A stretch of 23,132 bases of DNA from JALZAA01 sp035316005 (GCA_035316005.1 DATFXK010000011.1:1-23132), one strand, 5' to 3'. Shown: positions 7,185 through 15,856, counted from the first letter of the stretch. The notes: generated from the sequence alone by a model not told the origin. Numbers and translations are program-made.

Positions 7185-8014
7185 CCCGAGCCTCCCGTCG
7201 TTGGGGTCTCGCCCAGCACGTCGAGGAAGTCGATCGCCTCGCTGGCCGAAGGTTCCTCCACGTGCACCCCGGTTCCCAGGTCGAAGTACTCGAACGCGAC
7301 TGTCCCCTTCGCCGTGGACTGCGAGGCGGCGACGTGCAGCCGCACCTTGCGGAGACGGCCCTTGCCGTCGATCCACACGTCGGCGGGGATCGAGTCAGAC
7401 CCGAGGGCCATGACGCTGTTCCGCACCTCGGCCCGCTGGTCCACGGGCGCGTTGTCGACCGCCTGCTGGGCGTCGATCGTGACCCGGTAGCGCGTGGTGC
7501 GCGTGCCGCGAACCTGCTCACCACCGACCCGCTTCACATCACCCTTCACACCTTTGAGCGCGCCGACACTGCTCTTCGGATCGCTCTGACCGATCTCGCC
7601 TCCTCCGCCGAACACCTGGGGATCGAGCCTCAGCCACTTCTTCCCGGTGAGCGCGGGGTTCGACGACGGATCGCCACCTTCCAGGGCGTCGAGGCTCAGG
7701 TACATCACGCCCCCGACGAGAAGGACCTTCACCTTGCCGGTGCCCTGCAAGCCGATCGACGCCACGTCGACGGAGTACTCGGCGGCGCCGTTGTCGAAGT
7801 CCACGGTGCCGTCGAACGTGACCTTGCCGCCGCCGCCGTCGGAGGTGGTCGTGCCCCGGAACTTCGCGCTCCCCGACTTCGCGAGCGTCTCACCCGAGCT
7901 CGCGACCCGCGCCTGGTCCGATCCGCTGGCGCCCGCGATGCCGGTCAACGAGATCGTGACGACGCACGCCGCCACGGTCAGCGTGAGGAGGTGGCGACGC
8001 CATGGGAGTGCCAC
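7181..8014 (-). CDS. secreted LppX/LolA-like protein
   Basis: This 277-residue protein has an N-terminal signal peptide (basic MALPWRRH, then a hydrophobic stretch to about residue 30). VAAC at 14-17 could be a lipobox but sits early, so lipoprotein or secreted form is open. The mature part alternates strands typical of the LolA/LppX_LprAFG half-barrel that binds lipids. Examples are SGSAKFRGTTTSD, GKVTFDGTVDFDNGAAEYSVDV, KVLLVGGVMYLSLDAL, KKWLRLDP, and PADVWIDGKGRLRKVRLHV near the end. In mycobacteria such proteins carry glycolipids or lipids across the periplasm. It sits 24 nt after the GT-C gene. A role in moving lipid-linked glycan is inference. The start is GTG 8014 with only a weak Shine-Dalgarno. 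Confidence 0.65.
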   Translation of the reverse strand: MALPWRRHLLTLTVAACVVTISLTGIAGASGSDQARVASSGETLAKSGSAKFRGTTTSDGGGGKVTFDGTVDFDNGAAEYSVDVASIGLQGTGKVKVLLVGGVMYLSLDALEGGDPSSNPALTGKKWLRLDPQVFGGGGEIGQSDPKSSVGALKGVKGDVKRVGGEQVRGTRTTRYRVTIDAQQAVDNAPVDQRAEVRNSVMALGSDSIPADVWIDGKGRLRKVRLHVAASQSTAKGTVAFEYFDLGTGVHVEEPSASEAIDFLDVLGETPTTGGSG

Positions 8015-8038
8015 GGAGCGCGGAGCGATCAGAGGAGC

Positions 8039-9283
8039 CTACCGGGCAGCAGTGCGCAATCTGGACCAGGCCCCGTCGAGAGCGACGGCCGCGCAGACGA
8101 CGATCGCGACGTCGGCCGGGACGCGGAACCGGATGGCGCCGTAGAACAACGCGGCCGTGATCGTGACCAGCGCCGCGAGCGCCAGCATCGGCAGGATCGG
8201 CTCCTTGCGGCGCCGCAGGAGCACGAGCCCCCAGGTCGCCAGGGGGATGAGCACGTAGGACGCGACGAGCCCGACGCGATCGGCGTTGACGCCCCGGCCG
8301 TCGAGGTCGGCCGTCTGCAAGGGTCGGAAGACGCCCCACATGCGCCCGATGCGCGCCGCGACCACCTTCGGCACCTCGGACTCGTGGTGGCGCACGTAGC
8401 GCAGCGCGACCTCGCGGTTCTTCCGGTCATTGACTGCCTCGTCCTTCGCCAACCGGTCGGGGATGCACGTGAAGGACCACCAGCCGACGAAATCGCCCGA
8501 GTACACCGGGTCGCAGCTCGTGTCGACGAGCGTCACGCCCGAGCCCGTCGACAGGTAGGCGGGCTCCTCGAAGCGGACGATGTTGAACCCGACCCAGGGG
8601 CCGATGAGCACGACGGCGGCCAGCGCCAGCACGCCGAGTCGCTCGAGGCGGCGGCGCCAGTCGAGCCCCGGCGCCATGATCACCATTGGCACCGCCAGGA
8701 TCCCGAACAGCAGCGCCGCCTCCGCACGCGTGAGGGCGACGAGCGCGAGGGCGGCGCCGAATGCGACCGCCCGCCACTGCGTCGGGCGTCGCCAGAACTC
8801 GTACGCGGCCAGCAGCATCAGGGCGGTGGTCAGCGCGAGCACCGATTCCGAGAGCACCACTGCGTCGTTGATCCAGAGGTACGGGAACAACGCGGCGATC
8901 ACGGCCGCGATCAGGCCGGCGCGGTCGCCGGCGAGCCTCCGCCCGACGAGGCCGATCACGCCGACCGCGGCCGCGCCGGCGAGGCACGCCGCGATGCGGT
9001 GCGCGAGGGCCGAGTCGGCGCCCAGCCGCGAGACCACGCCGAGGTAGAGGGAGAACACGGGCGGGTGAATCGCGCTGGGGAGGGTCACGTGGTCCATCCG
9101 GAACAGGTACGGCTCGATGAACCACCGTCCGTGCGCCAGGTGGTGGCCCTGCAGGCTGTAGTAGAGGGCATCGCCGCCGAGCGGTTCGTCCCGGTGTTGG
9201 ACGAGCACATAGGCGAGGCGGAACACGAACGCGCCGGTGACAACGACCCCGAGCGCTATCGAGAATCGCCGGACCGCCGTCAC
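8039..9283 (-). CDS. GT-C glycosyltransferase (GT39/ArnT-like)
   Basis: This multi-spanning protein of 414 residues has about 10-11 hydrophobic helices. The first external loop holds EPLGGDALYYSLQGHHLAHG with Asp38, the position of the catalytic Asp in polyprenol-phosphate-sugar dependent GT-C enzymes. SAIHPPVFSLYLGVVSRLG follows, typical of the PMT_2/GT39 group, and the intracellular part has LALVALTRAEAALLF. It would transfer a sugar from a lipid-phosphate donor to an acceptor on the outer face of the membrane; the sugar and the acceptor are unknown. It follows the AftD-like gene by 15 nt. The start is GTG 9283 with no obvious Shine-Dalgarno, so re-initiation after the upstream stop is likely. 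Confidence 0.85.
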   Translation of the reverse strand: MTAVRRFSIALGVVVTGAFVFRLAYVLVQHRDEPLGGDALYYSLQGHHLAHGRWFIEPYLFRMDHVTLPSAIHPPVFSLYLGVVSRLGADSALAHRIAACLAGAAAVGVIGLVGRRLAGDRAGLIAAVIAALFPYLWINDAVVLSESVLALTTALMLLAAYEFWRRPTQWRAVAFGAALALVALTRAEAALLFGILAVPMVIMAPGLDWRRRLERLGVLALAAVVLIGPWVGFNIVRFEEPAYLSTGSGVTLVDTSCDPVYSGDFVGWWSFTCIPDRLAKDEAVNDRKNREVALRYVRHHESEVPKVVAARIGRMWGVFRPLQTADLDGRGVNADRVGLVASYVLIPLATWGLVLLRRRKEPILPMLALAALVTITAALFYGAIRFRVPADVAIVVCAAVALDGAWSRLRTAAR

Positions 9284-9298
9284 GGTCGAGGGCGTCCG

Positions 9299-12200
9299 CT
9301 AGCCGCTCGTCGAGTCGCGCCGGTCGGAGGTATCCGCCCGGCGCCGGCGACGGGTGCGGACGACCTCGACCAGCGCATCGGCGGCGATCAACACGACCGC
9401 GAGCCAGCCGAGCACGTGCACCCGGTCGAAGAACGTCGGCCACTCGAAGACCGGCGGGTACTCGTTGAGCGTCTGCTCCAAGAGCACGTACAGGGCGGCA
9501 AGGCCCAGCGCGACCGGCGCCCCGATGGCGAGCACCACGCGCCAGCGCGCCCGCAGCAGCGCAGCCAGCGTGAGCAGACCGACGAGCAGCCCCGGCAACG
9601 GCTTGATCAGCACCGCGGCGGCGAGCCCGGTGCCGATGGCGGTGGCCGCGACCACGAGACCACGCGGGCGCGTGCCCGCCGCCACGAACGGCCAGCGGAA
9701 GGCGGGCGGCTCGTCGAGCTCTCCGGTCGCCTCCCGCGACTGCGTCGCCAGTGCCTGTCGGCGCCGGCGCGTGAGCAGACCGAGCGCGAGCGCCGTGCAC
9801 AGCAGCATCGTGATGGCCGAGATCGCGATCGCGATCCATACGGTGCGTTGCGGCGTCCACGTCAGGGTGACGTCGATGGCGCGACCGCCCTTCGGATCGA
9901 TGCGCCACCCGTTGGCGTAACCATTGACGAGCTTGCCCTCTCCGATGTCGTGCCCGTCCACGGACGCGACCCAACCCCGGTTGTGGCTCTGGCCCAGCAC
10001 GAGCCAGAACGGTGCGTCGGCGCCCGTGACGCGCAGCTTCATCCTCGTGCGTCCGGAGGAGACCGTCTCGACCTTGGGCGCCGAGCCGGTCACTTCGGCG
10101 GGCGCAACGGCGCCGCGCGCGCCGAGCGCCATCGGCACACCGCCGGCTTCGGAGCCGAGGACCATCCCGTCGAGGTCGATCCCGGTGTCGACGCCGAGCG
10201 CCGAGCGCAAGACGTGCTGCCCGCGCGCGAGCGTCAGCGGAGCCGACGACGCTCCGCCCGTCGACGGGTCGCACCGCTCGGCACTCAGGGGCCGGCCGGC
10301 GGTGGCGTCGGCGGTGGAACCGGTGACCCGGATGGGCACGGGCGATCCGTCGACGGTGAGCAGGTCATCGCGGCAGGCGCCCACGAGCGCGTCGCCCACC
10401 GGCGGCCGCTGCACACCCGGGATGCCCAGCTCGGCCAGCGCCGCCGGCGTCACGATCGGCGTGTTCGAGTAGTACTCACGCGTCTTCACTTCGCGCACTG
10501 CCTCGATGGTGATGCGCACGTTCCGGGCCGTCACCGGGTCGAACGACACGGTGACGGGGGTGGTGGAGTTCTCGGCGGGCTGGTCCCCGACCGCCGGCAG
10601 GTCGACGGTGCGGGTCTGCCCGTCGCCGTCGATGCGCAGGCGCGTCGGCACGGAGTGGCGCCCGTCGGCGACCACCTGCAGGTCGAGATGGTCGAAGGTG
10701 ACCGGTTGCCCGGCGTCGACCTCGATCCACTGCCCGACGGGGGTGGCGAACGGCGTGGTCCAGGCGGTGGACGGGTCGCCGTCGATCGCGGACGAGGCCC
10801 GTGCCTGCAGGTCCCCGGGGAGGCGCGCCGACGAGAAGGCGGTGATCCCGCCGGCGTCGGCACCCGGGATGCCGACGAGCTGGTCGACGAGCTGATCGGG
10901 TGCGGCGGTGGAGATGCGCGCGGTCCCGGCGAGGGCGAACTCCCGCGCGTCGGGCACGTCGAACGCACGCGTCAGGCTCCGCTCGTCCTCGGAGTACCGG
11001 GGCGGGACGAGGATCGTGCGCGACCGGCTCATCGAGTAGACGAGGCGATGGTCGAGCGAGCCGGCGCCGACGTTGCGCGTGAGGTCCACGGGCATTCGCG
11101 TGACCTCCTCGACGTGCACGTCCTGCGCGTCGGGTGCCTGGTCACGGATGCGGATCTCCGAGAAGCCGACGCCGCTGACCCCGCTGTAGCTCGCACGCTT
11201 GCCGAGGTTCGTCTCGTCGATCCTGACGTCGAACGACTTCACGGTGCGGCGCGGGAACGTCAGCGTCTGACCGGCTTCCGTTCGTGATTTGTCGCCGAGG
11301 TTCGTCGTGATCTGGTGGCCGTCGACGAAGCGCAGCGTCGCCCTCGTGATCCAGCGGTTGCGGTCGCCGTACAGGGGCTGCACGAGGTTGATGTGGTCGG
11401 TCGTGACCGGCTTGTCGAGCGTGACGCGGATGTGCTCGCCCTCGACGGCTCCGAAGTCACCGACCTTCCACGCCGTGCGGAGATCGCCGTCCATCGCGCG
11501 CGCCGGGCGGTCTTCGGGCGTGTACGAGATGTTGTTGCCGTACCCGGACGCCTCCACCGTCGCCCCGCGCTGTTCCGTGACGGTGTACGAGTTGTCACCC
11601 GCCCGGGGGAACACGTCGAGCCGGGCGTCGGACGGATCGTGCACCAGGGGCTTCTCGCCCGGCCGCTCCGTGTACCCCACGTTCTCCCGCACGGTGCTCC
11701 AGCGGCGGGCGCGGCGGCGGTTCGAGTCGGTCACGACGAGCTCGGCGCCGTCGGTGCCGGCCGCCTTGCGCAGCTCGTCGGGATGGCCGGCGTACGACGC
11801 CGCGTATTGGACGACGCCGTTGCCGTCGAGCATGCCGAGACCGGCGATGTCGACGAGTCCGTCACCGCCGCCGGCGACGACCAGGGGCCCGTTCGCCGGT
11901 TGGGCCCGTACGATCGCCGGCGCGTTCTCGACGGGGTACACGGCCACCGGCGGCGGGTCGGCCATCCCGGCCGGGAGCGCGAGCGTCTTCTCGTCCAGCA
12001 ACGGGTAGTCGAGCGGCGGGCCGAGGCTGGTGCCGTACCCGGTCGGCGCGCCGATCCCCGCCGGCGGCGGAGTGAGCAGCTGCTCCATCTGCTTCGGGCG
12101 GACGAGGTTGTAGCGGTCGACCTGGAGGTCGTTGCGCACGAGGATGTCGCCCGCGCTCATGAGGCGAGCGATGGGCGCGATGGCGTTCGGGTCGAGCAGA

Positions 12201-13786
12201 CCTTCCTGCATGCGCCCGTCGAGCGCGTTGAGCAGGTCGTTCGTCTCCGGCGTGCCGTACGGGATGAGCTCGCGGGCGACGTAGGGCCGGTCCATCAGGC
12301 CGGGGGTGATCGGGTCGACGGTGTTGCCCCATCGGTAGGACGCGAAGTCCGAGCCCGGCACCTCGAGGACGCGGGTGTCGTGCGGCTGGCCGTCGACGGC
12401 GGCGATCGCCCGCGTCCAGTAGTTCGGGACGTCCTCCGGTCGCTGCAGGTTCTTGCCGTAGTAGTCGCCGTTCCACAGGGCCGGCAGCGCCGCGATCACG
12501 ATCGCGCCCACGACACCGACGACGACGAGGGCGTAACGGTGGAGGTTGCGCCGGTCGAGCCAGCGCACGAACGCGGACACGCCCGCGCCCAGCAGCACGG
12601 CGGCGCCCAGCGCGACGAGCGGCACCGCCCGCCCGACGCTTCGCAGCGCCAATCCCGCGTTCGAGCTGTCGGCGAAGGCCTTGAGCAGCGCGCCGAACGG
12701 CGACGGATCGTCGAAGGGGTGCGCCCCGACCGCGATCGCCACGCCGACGACCATGAGGACGGCGAAGTAGAACCGATGACGCCAGCGGATGAACGCCGCC
12801 GCCAGCAAGGCCAGCGTCGGCACGGCGTAGCTGACGACGATGAGCGGACGGCTCTGGGTGTAATGGACGCTCGCCTCGATCCAGTTGCCGAGCTTGTCGC
12901 CGCCGTAGAAGAACCAGTAGCCGAGGCCACGCAGGACCTCGGGCGCGACGCCCGCCGTGGCGACCGTCTTCACTGTCTCCGTGTACTTGAGGATGTCGAT
13001 GCCGTAGCTGCCCTGGGCCCAGAGACCGGCGATCCACCACAGCGACGCGCCGAGCGTCAGGACGCCGATGCGGGCGAGCGTGAGCGCGGCTCGGCGCCAG
13101 TCGACCTCCCGGGCGATCCACACCGCGTACGGCACCCAGAGCAGCGGAGCGAGGAGACCGAACACGAGCGCGGTCGCGTTCACGCTGCCGACGATCTGCA
13201 CGACGATGGCGAAGGCAGCGGGATATCGCCATCCGCCCTTGCGCAACGCCCGCACCATCAGGCCGAGCATCCAACCGAGACCCGCCCACGGCAGCAGGAT
13301 CACCGAGATCCGCGCCGAGTAGTGGAGCACGTACGGACTGAGCATGAAGGCGAGCGCGGCCACGACCGCGCCCGGACCGCGCATGTCGATCGTGCGGAGG
13401 AGGTAGAGGACGCCGAGGCCGGCGAAGAACACCAGGCTTCCCAGCCACAGCCGCTGCGCGACCCAGCTGGGGACGCCCACGTTCTCGAGGACCCAGTAGT
13501 AGGGCCCCATCGGGAACATGTAGCCGATGTTCTGGTGCGTAACGGTGCCGAGCCCGATGTTCGGGTCCCACATCGACGGTGCCCGTTCGAGCAGGCGCGT
13601 CGGGTCGAGGTACAGGTACTGCTTGGTGTCGGCGGCGACCTTTCCCCGCGCCGACAGCAGCGGCGGGATGTACGCGAGCGCGGCAAGGAGCGAGTACCCG
13701 AGGATGCGCCGCCGGCGCGCGGACTCCGGCGGTGCCGCCGGCGCCTCCGTCGTGACGGGCGCCGGCCGTCGGGTCACGGTGGTCAC
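9299..13786 (-). CDS. aftD: AftD-like arabinofuranosyltransferase (DUF3367)
   Basis: This very large membrane enzyme of 1495 residues is close to the length of mycobacterial AftD (about 1400). The N-terminus has the DUF3367 GT-C pattern: ADTKQYLYLDPTRLLERAPSMWDP, then NIGYMFPMGPYYWVLENVGVPSWV and about a dozen helices to residue 440. A long extracytoplasmic region follows. It contains two discoidin/CBM-like beta-sandwiches, one around residues 740-870 (ARAMDGDLRTAWKVG) and one around 990-1105 (SAIDGDPSTAWTTP). Several hydrophobic helices lie near the C-terminus (from about 1315). AftD adds arabinofuranose from decaprenyl-phosphate-arabinose to cell-wall arabinan; here the polymer is unknown. 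Its GTG start overlaps the GT4 stop as GTGA, implying coupling. Family assignment is firm, sugar specificity is not. Confidence 0.88.
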   Translation of the reverse strand: MTTVTRRPAPVTTEAPAAPPESARRRRILGYSLLAALAYIPPLLSARGKVAADTKQYLYLDPTRLLERAPSMWDPNIGLGTVTHQNIGYMFPMGPYYWVLENVGVPSWVAQRLWLGSLVFFAGLGVLYLLRTIDMRGPGAVVAALAFMLSPYVLHYSARISVILLPWAGLGWMLGLMVRALRKGGWRYPAAFAIVVQIVGSVNATALVFGLLAPLLWVPYAVWIAREVDWRRAALTLARIGVLTLGASLWWIAGLWAQGSYGIDILKYTETVKTVATAGVAPEVLRGLGYWFFYGGDKLGNWIEASVHYTQSRPLIVVSYAVPTLALLAAAFIRWRHRFYFAVLMVVGVAIAVGAHPFDDPSPFGALLKAFADSSNAGLALRSVGRAVPLVALGAAVLLGAGVSAFVRWLDRRNLHRYALVVVGVVGAIVIAALPALWNGDYYGKNLQRPEDVPNYWTRAIAAVDGQPHDTRVLEVPGSDFASYRWGNTVDPITPGLMDRPYVARELIPYGTPETNDLLNALDGRMQEGLLDPNAIAPIARLMSAGDILVRNDLQVDRYNLVRPKQMEQLLTPPPAGIGAPTGYGTSLGPPLDYPLLDEKTLALPAGMADPPPVAVYPVENAPAIVRAQPANGPLVVAGGGDGLVDIAGLGMLDGNGVVQYAASYAGHPDELRKAAGTDGAELVVTDSNRRRARRWSTVRENVGYTERPGEKPLVHDPSDARLDVFPRAGDNSYTVTEQRGATVEASGYGNNISYTPEDRPARAMDGDLRTAWKVGDFGAVEGEHIRVTLDKPVTTDHINLVQPLYGDRNRWITRATLRFVDGHQITTNLGDKSRTEAGQTLTFPRRTVKSFDVRIDETNLGKRASYSGVSGVGFSEIRIRDQAPDAQDVHVEEVTRMPVDLTRNVGAGSLDHRLVYSMSRSRTILVPPRYSEDERSLTRAFDVPDAREFALAGTARISTAAPDQLVDQLVGIPGADAGGITAFSSARLPGDLQARASSAIDGDPSTAWTTPFATPVGQWIEVDAGQPVTFDHLDLQVVADGRHSVPTRLRIDGDGQTRTVDLPAVGDQPAENSTTPVTVSFDPVTARNVRITIEAVREVKTREYYSNTPIVTPAALAELGIPGVQRPPVGDALVGACRDDLLTVDGSPVPIRVTGSTADATAGRPLSAERCDPSTGGASSAPLTLARGQHVLRSALGVDTGIDLDGMVLGSEAGGVPMALGARGAVAPAEVTGSAPKVETVSSGRTRMKLRVTGADAPFWLVLGQSHNRGWVASVDGHDIGEGKLVNGYANGWRIDPKGGRAIDVTLTWTPQRTVWIAIAISAITMLLCTALALGLLTRRRRQALATQSREATGELDEPPAFRWPFVAAGTRPRGLVVAATAIGTGLAAAVLIKPLPGLLVGLLTLAALLRARWRVVLAIGAPVALGLAALYVLLEQTLNEYPPVFEWPTFFDRVHVLGWLAVVLIAADALVEVVRTRRRRRADTSDRRDSTSG

Positions 13787-14988
13787 GGTCGTCCTCGGCG
13801 GCGGACGGCGTCGGCCGCGAGGACCTCGAGCGTCCCGCGGGCCGTCGCCGCCCAGGTGAACCGGGACGCGTGCTCGATCGCGCCTCGACTCAGTCGTTCG
13901 CGGAGCTCGGTGTCACGCACCACGCGGTCGAGCGCGCCCACGAACTCGTCACGACCGTCGACGAGCAACCCGCTGTGTTCGTGGGCGATCGCGTCGCTGT
14001 GCCCGGCGATCCGCGTCGCGACGGCGGGCGTCCCGCTCGCCCCCGCTTCGGTGATCGTCATCCCCCATCCTTCGCGGGCCGCCGCGCTCGCGACGACCCA
14101 CGCCCGCCGGTAGAGATCGAGCAGCTCCTCGTCGCTGACGCGCCCGGCGAGGCGGATCCAGCGGTCGGCGCCCGTCTCCCGCAGCTGCGCCTCGAGATCC
14201 TCGCGGCGGTACCCCTCCCCGACGATCACCGCCTCGAGGAGCGGCTGGCGTTCCTTGACGCGGACGAGCACCTCGATGAGCTCCTCGAACCGCTTCACCG
14301 GGACGAGCCGGCCCGCGGCCGCGACCAGCGGCGTCGGCGACTTCTCGCCGCCCGGAGAGAAGCGGCCGTCGACGCCCGGTGGCACCACCGTGACGCGTTC
14401 GGGCTTGAACCGCAGCTCCTCGACGAGCTCCCGCTTCGACGACTCGGAGAGCGTGACGACCGGCGTCCGCCGGTAGAAGTGCGGCGCGACCTTCGATTCG
14501 AGCGCGTTCCCCATCGCGGCCAGACGCGGCGGCAGCGTCATCTGCCACATCTCCGCGTGCACGTGGTGGAGCCAGACGATCCGCGGTCCCTTTCCCCACA
14601 CCGGCGAGAAGAACGGCATGCCGTTCCAGATCTCGACCAGACCGTCGCGCGAGCCGTGCCAGCCCATCATCTCGCTGAACGCGGCGCGCGGGAACACCAT
14701 GTACCGCCCTGCCTTGCGGATGACGCGGTAACCGTCGCGCCAGCAGATCTGCGGGTGGCCGGCGGCGAACGACGTCCGCATGGTGACCTCGATGCCGGCC
14801 TGGCCCCAGAGCGCGGCCACCGTCGACGCGTGCACCTCCGATCCCCCCGCCTCGGGATCGTCCAGGTCGCGCCAGGCGAGCATGCAGACGCGACGAATGC
14901 CGGCATCGGCCGCGAGGTCGCCGATCTTGGCGATCTCCTCGGCCGGGTCGGGGACGCGCCGGGACGGCGTCGACGCAGTGGGGTCCAT
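13783..14988 (-). CDS. GT4-family glycosyltransferase
   Basis: This 401-residue cytoplasmic GT-B enzyme retains both halves of the fold. The N-terminal half starts at about residue 32 with RRVCMLAWRDLDDPEAGGSE, whose GGSEVH loop (48-53) is the usual acceptor-side glycine motif. A linker with SESSKRELVEEL and VVPPGVDGRFSPG leads to the C-terminal half with AAGRLVPVKRFEELIEV. The nucleotide-sugar-binding motif EGWGMTITEAGASGTP (about 305-320) has the E-x7-E spacing of GT4. It probably transfers a sugar from a nucleotide donor to a lipid-linked or other acceptor early in glycan assembly. It is first in the five-gene minus-strand run. The ATG at 14988 has no Shine-Dalgarno but has TAGCAT 13 nt upstream. 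Confidence 0.9.
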   Translation of the reverse strand: MDPTASTPSRRVPDPAEEIAKIGDLAADAGIRRVCMLAWRDLDDPEAGGSEVHASTVAALWGQAGIEVTMRTSFAAGHPQICWRDGYRVIRKAGRYMVFPRAAFSEMMGWHGSRDGLVEIWNGMPFFSPVWGKGPRIVWLHHVHAEMWQMTLPPRLAAMGNALESKVAPHFYRRTPVVTLSESSKRELVEELRFKPERVTVVPPGVDGRFSPGGEKSPTPLVAAAGRLVPVKRFEELIEVLVRVKERQPLLEAVIVGEGYRREDLEAQLRETGADRWIRLAGRVSDEELLDLYRRAWVVASAAAREGWGMTITEAGASGTPAVATRIAGHSDAIAHEHSGLLVDGRDEFVGALDRVVRDTELRERLSRGAIEHASRFTWAATARGTLEVLAADAVRRRGRP

Positions 14989-15001
14989 GAGTCGGGGAGA
15001 A

Positions 15002-15007
15002 ATGCTA
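15002..15007 (-). promoter_or_regulatory. -10 box for the minus-strand glycan operon
   Basis: TAGCAT on the minus strand lies 13 nt before the GT4 ATG, giving a predicted leader of only about 6 nt. The same hexamer recurs at 15842 and 20718 on the plus strand. No -35 match is seen. Confidence 0.45.
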
Positions 15008-15021
15008 GGTGAGCGGGCCGC

Positions 15022-15051
15022 CCGAGGCCCTTCGGGGCCGCGCCGAGGCCC
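15022..15051 (+). repeat. 9-bp direct repeat between divergent promoters
   Basis: CCGAGGCCC occurs at 15022-15030 and 15043-15051, a 21-bp period (two helical turns). It lies between the -10 boxes of the two divergent transcripts and directly abuts the plus-strand TAGGCT. It is a candidate operator; chance in GC-rich sequence is possible. Confidence 0.35.
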
Positions 15052-15052
15052 C

Positions 15053-15058
15053 TAGGCT
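15053..15058 (+). promoter_or_regulatory. -10 box (TAGGCT), leaderless
   Basis: TAGGCT is followed by 7 nt and then GTG (15066), the geometry of a leaderless transcript. The identical hexamer precedes the methyltransferase at 16630. Confidence 0.5.
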
Positions 15059-15065
15059 CTGAGCC

Positions 15066-15125
15066 GTGCGATCGACCGGCGAGCGGCCGGTGGCAGGAGC
15101 GGCGGCGGGATCCTCGGTGGCGTGA
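15066..15125 (+). CDS. 19-residue leader ORF, methyltransferase 5'-end fossil
   Basis: GTG 15066 begins VRSTGERPVAGAAAGSSVA, and the TGA overlaps the methyltransferase GTG at 15122 as GTGA. The peptide aligns without gaps to the first 19 residues of the methyltransferase starting at 16630 (VKLTGERPMEGATPDSLLA), with 10 identities. In the 30 nt from ACCGGCGA, 23 match, and several of the differences are at third codon positions, which suggests a coding past. It carries the same TAGGCT -10. It is either a relic of a lost methyltransferase 5' end or a working leader that couples translation into the next gene. No peptide function is claimed. Confidence 0.45.
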   Translation: MRSTGERPVAGAAAGSSVA

Positions 15126-15844
15126 GGCTCGGGCGCAAAGCGTCGCTGTGGATCAACGACGCCCTTGATCGCTACCTGCCTCCCGTCCTGCGCGACTCGA
15201 AGCTCTTCGGGAGCGTCGCCCGCCGGATGTACGGGCAGCTCACCGTGGACGTGGTCGACCTGAAGGACAAGGCGTTCTACCTGTCCCGGGCCGAGTTCGC
15301 CGCCTTCTACCAGAGCCTTCGCTCGCGCTTCGACCAGGGCGTCACCGACCTCACCCCGGAGTCGCTGGCGGGTGTGCTGCGTGCCGTGGAGGGCGACAGC
15401 GTCCTCGACGTCGCATGTGGTCTGGGGTACGTCTGCGAGCGGCTCGCTCCCGACCACCGTGTCGTCGGCTGCGACGTCGCCGTCTCCGCCGGTCGCCGCG
15501 GCACCCACCCGAATGTGCGTTGGTGTGACGGGAACGTCGAGGAGCTGCCGTTCCGGGACGGGTCCTTCGACACGGTCGTCTCGACCCATACGCTCGAGCA
15601 CGTCCAGCACCTGGGCATCGCGCTCGAGGAGCTGCGCCGCGTCGCGAGGCGCCGGGTCGTCGTGGTCGTCCCGCACCAGCGGCCGTACCAGGCGACGTTC
15701 AACCCTCACATCCACTTCTTCCCCTACCGGTTCTCGCTGCTCGCCTGGACCGGCACCGAACGCCCGCACACCCTCGACCTCGTCGGCGGCGACTGGCTGT
15801 ACGTCGAGGACGCCGTCCCGGGCACGGCTCCGCGCTCCCCGTAG
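15122..15844 (+). CDS. class I SAM-dependent methyltransferase
   Basis: This 240-residue enzyme has a Rossmann-type SAM fold. A helical N-terminal region (about 1-90) precedes motif I, SVLDVACGLGYVCERL (93-108). The acidic residue at the end of strand 2 is in VVGCDVA, followed by GNVEELPF (137-144, the adenine-side loop) and STHTLEHV (154-161). It resembles Methyltransf_11 enzymes found in glycan clusters, which methylate sugars or lipid carriers; the acceptor is unknown. The start GTG 15122 overlaps the stop of a 19-codon leader ORF, and there is no good Shine-Dalgarno. Its stop codon TAG is part of the -10 box of the next gene. Confidence 0.85.
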   Translation: MRLGRKASLWINDALDRYLPPVLRDSKLFGSVARRMYGQLTVDVVDLKDKAFYLSRAEFAAFYQSLRSRFDQGVTDLTPESLAGVLRAVEGDSVLDVACGLGYVCERLAPDHRVVGCDVAVSAGRRGTHPNVRWCDGNVEELPFRDGSFDTVVSTHTLEHVQHLGIALEELRRVARRRVVVVVPHQRPYQATFNPHIHFFPYRFSLLAWTGTERPHTLDLVGGDWLYVEDAVPGTAPRSP

Positions 15845-15847
15845 CAT
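15842..15847 (+). promoter_or_regulatory. -10 box (TAGCAT) overlapping a stop codon
   Basis: TAGCAT starts at the methyltransferase TAG stop and ends 9 nt before the GT2 GTG at 15857, which implies a leaderless transcript. CCGTAGCATGG (15839-15849) recurs exactly at 20715-20725. Confidence 0.45.
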
Positions 15848-15856
15848 GGTTGCCCA

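Noticed and set aside
8427..10274. Minus-strand frame of about 600 codons in the region of AftD's end and the GT-C gene
   Set aside because: Out of phase with both real proteins and spanning their junction. Arg/Ala-rich, without hydrophobic helices.
7262..11287. Plus-strand open frame of about 1,340 codons opposite the AftD, GT-C and secreted-protein genes
   Set aside because: Low-complexity Arg/His/Asp/Gly/Glu-rich translation with no motif. It runs antisense across several genes with clear families. Such frames arise from third-position GC bias.
11315..14113. Plus-strand open frame of over 900 codons opposite AftD and GT4
   Set aside because: Same Arg/Asp/His-rich antisense composition, no recognisable domain, no ribosome site, and both sense genes are well supported.
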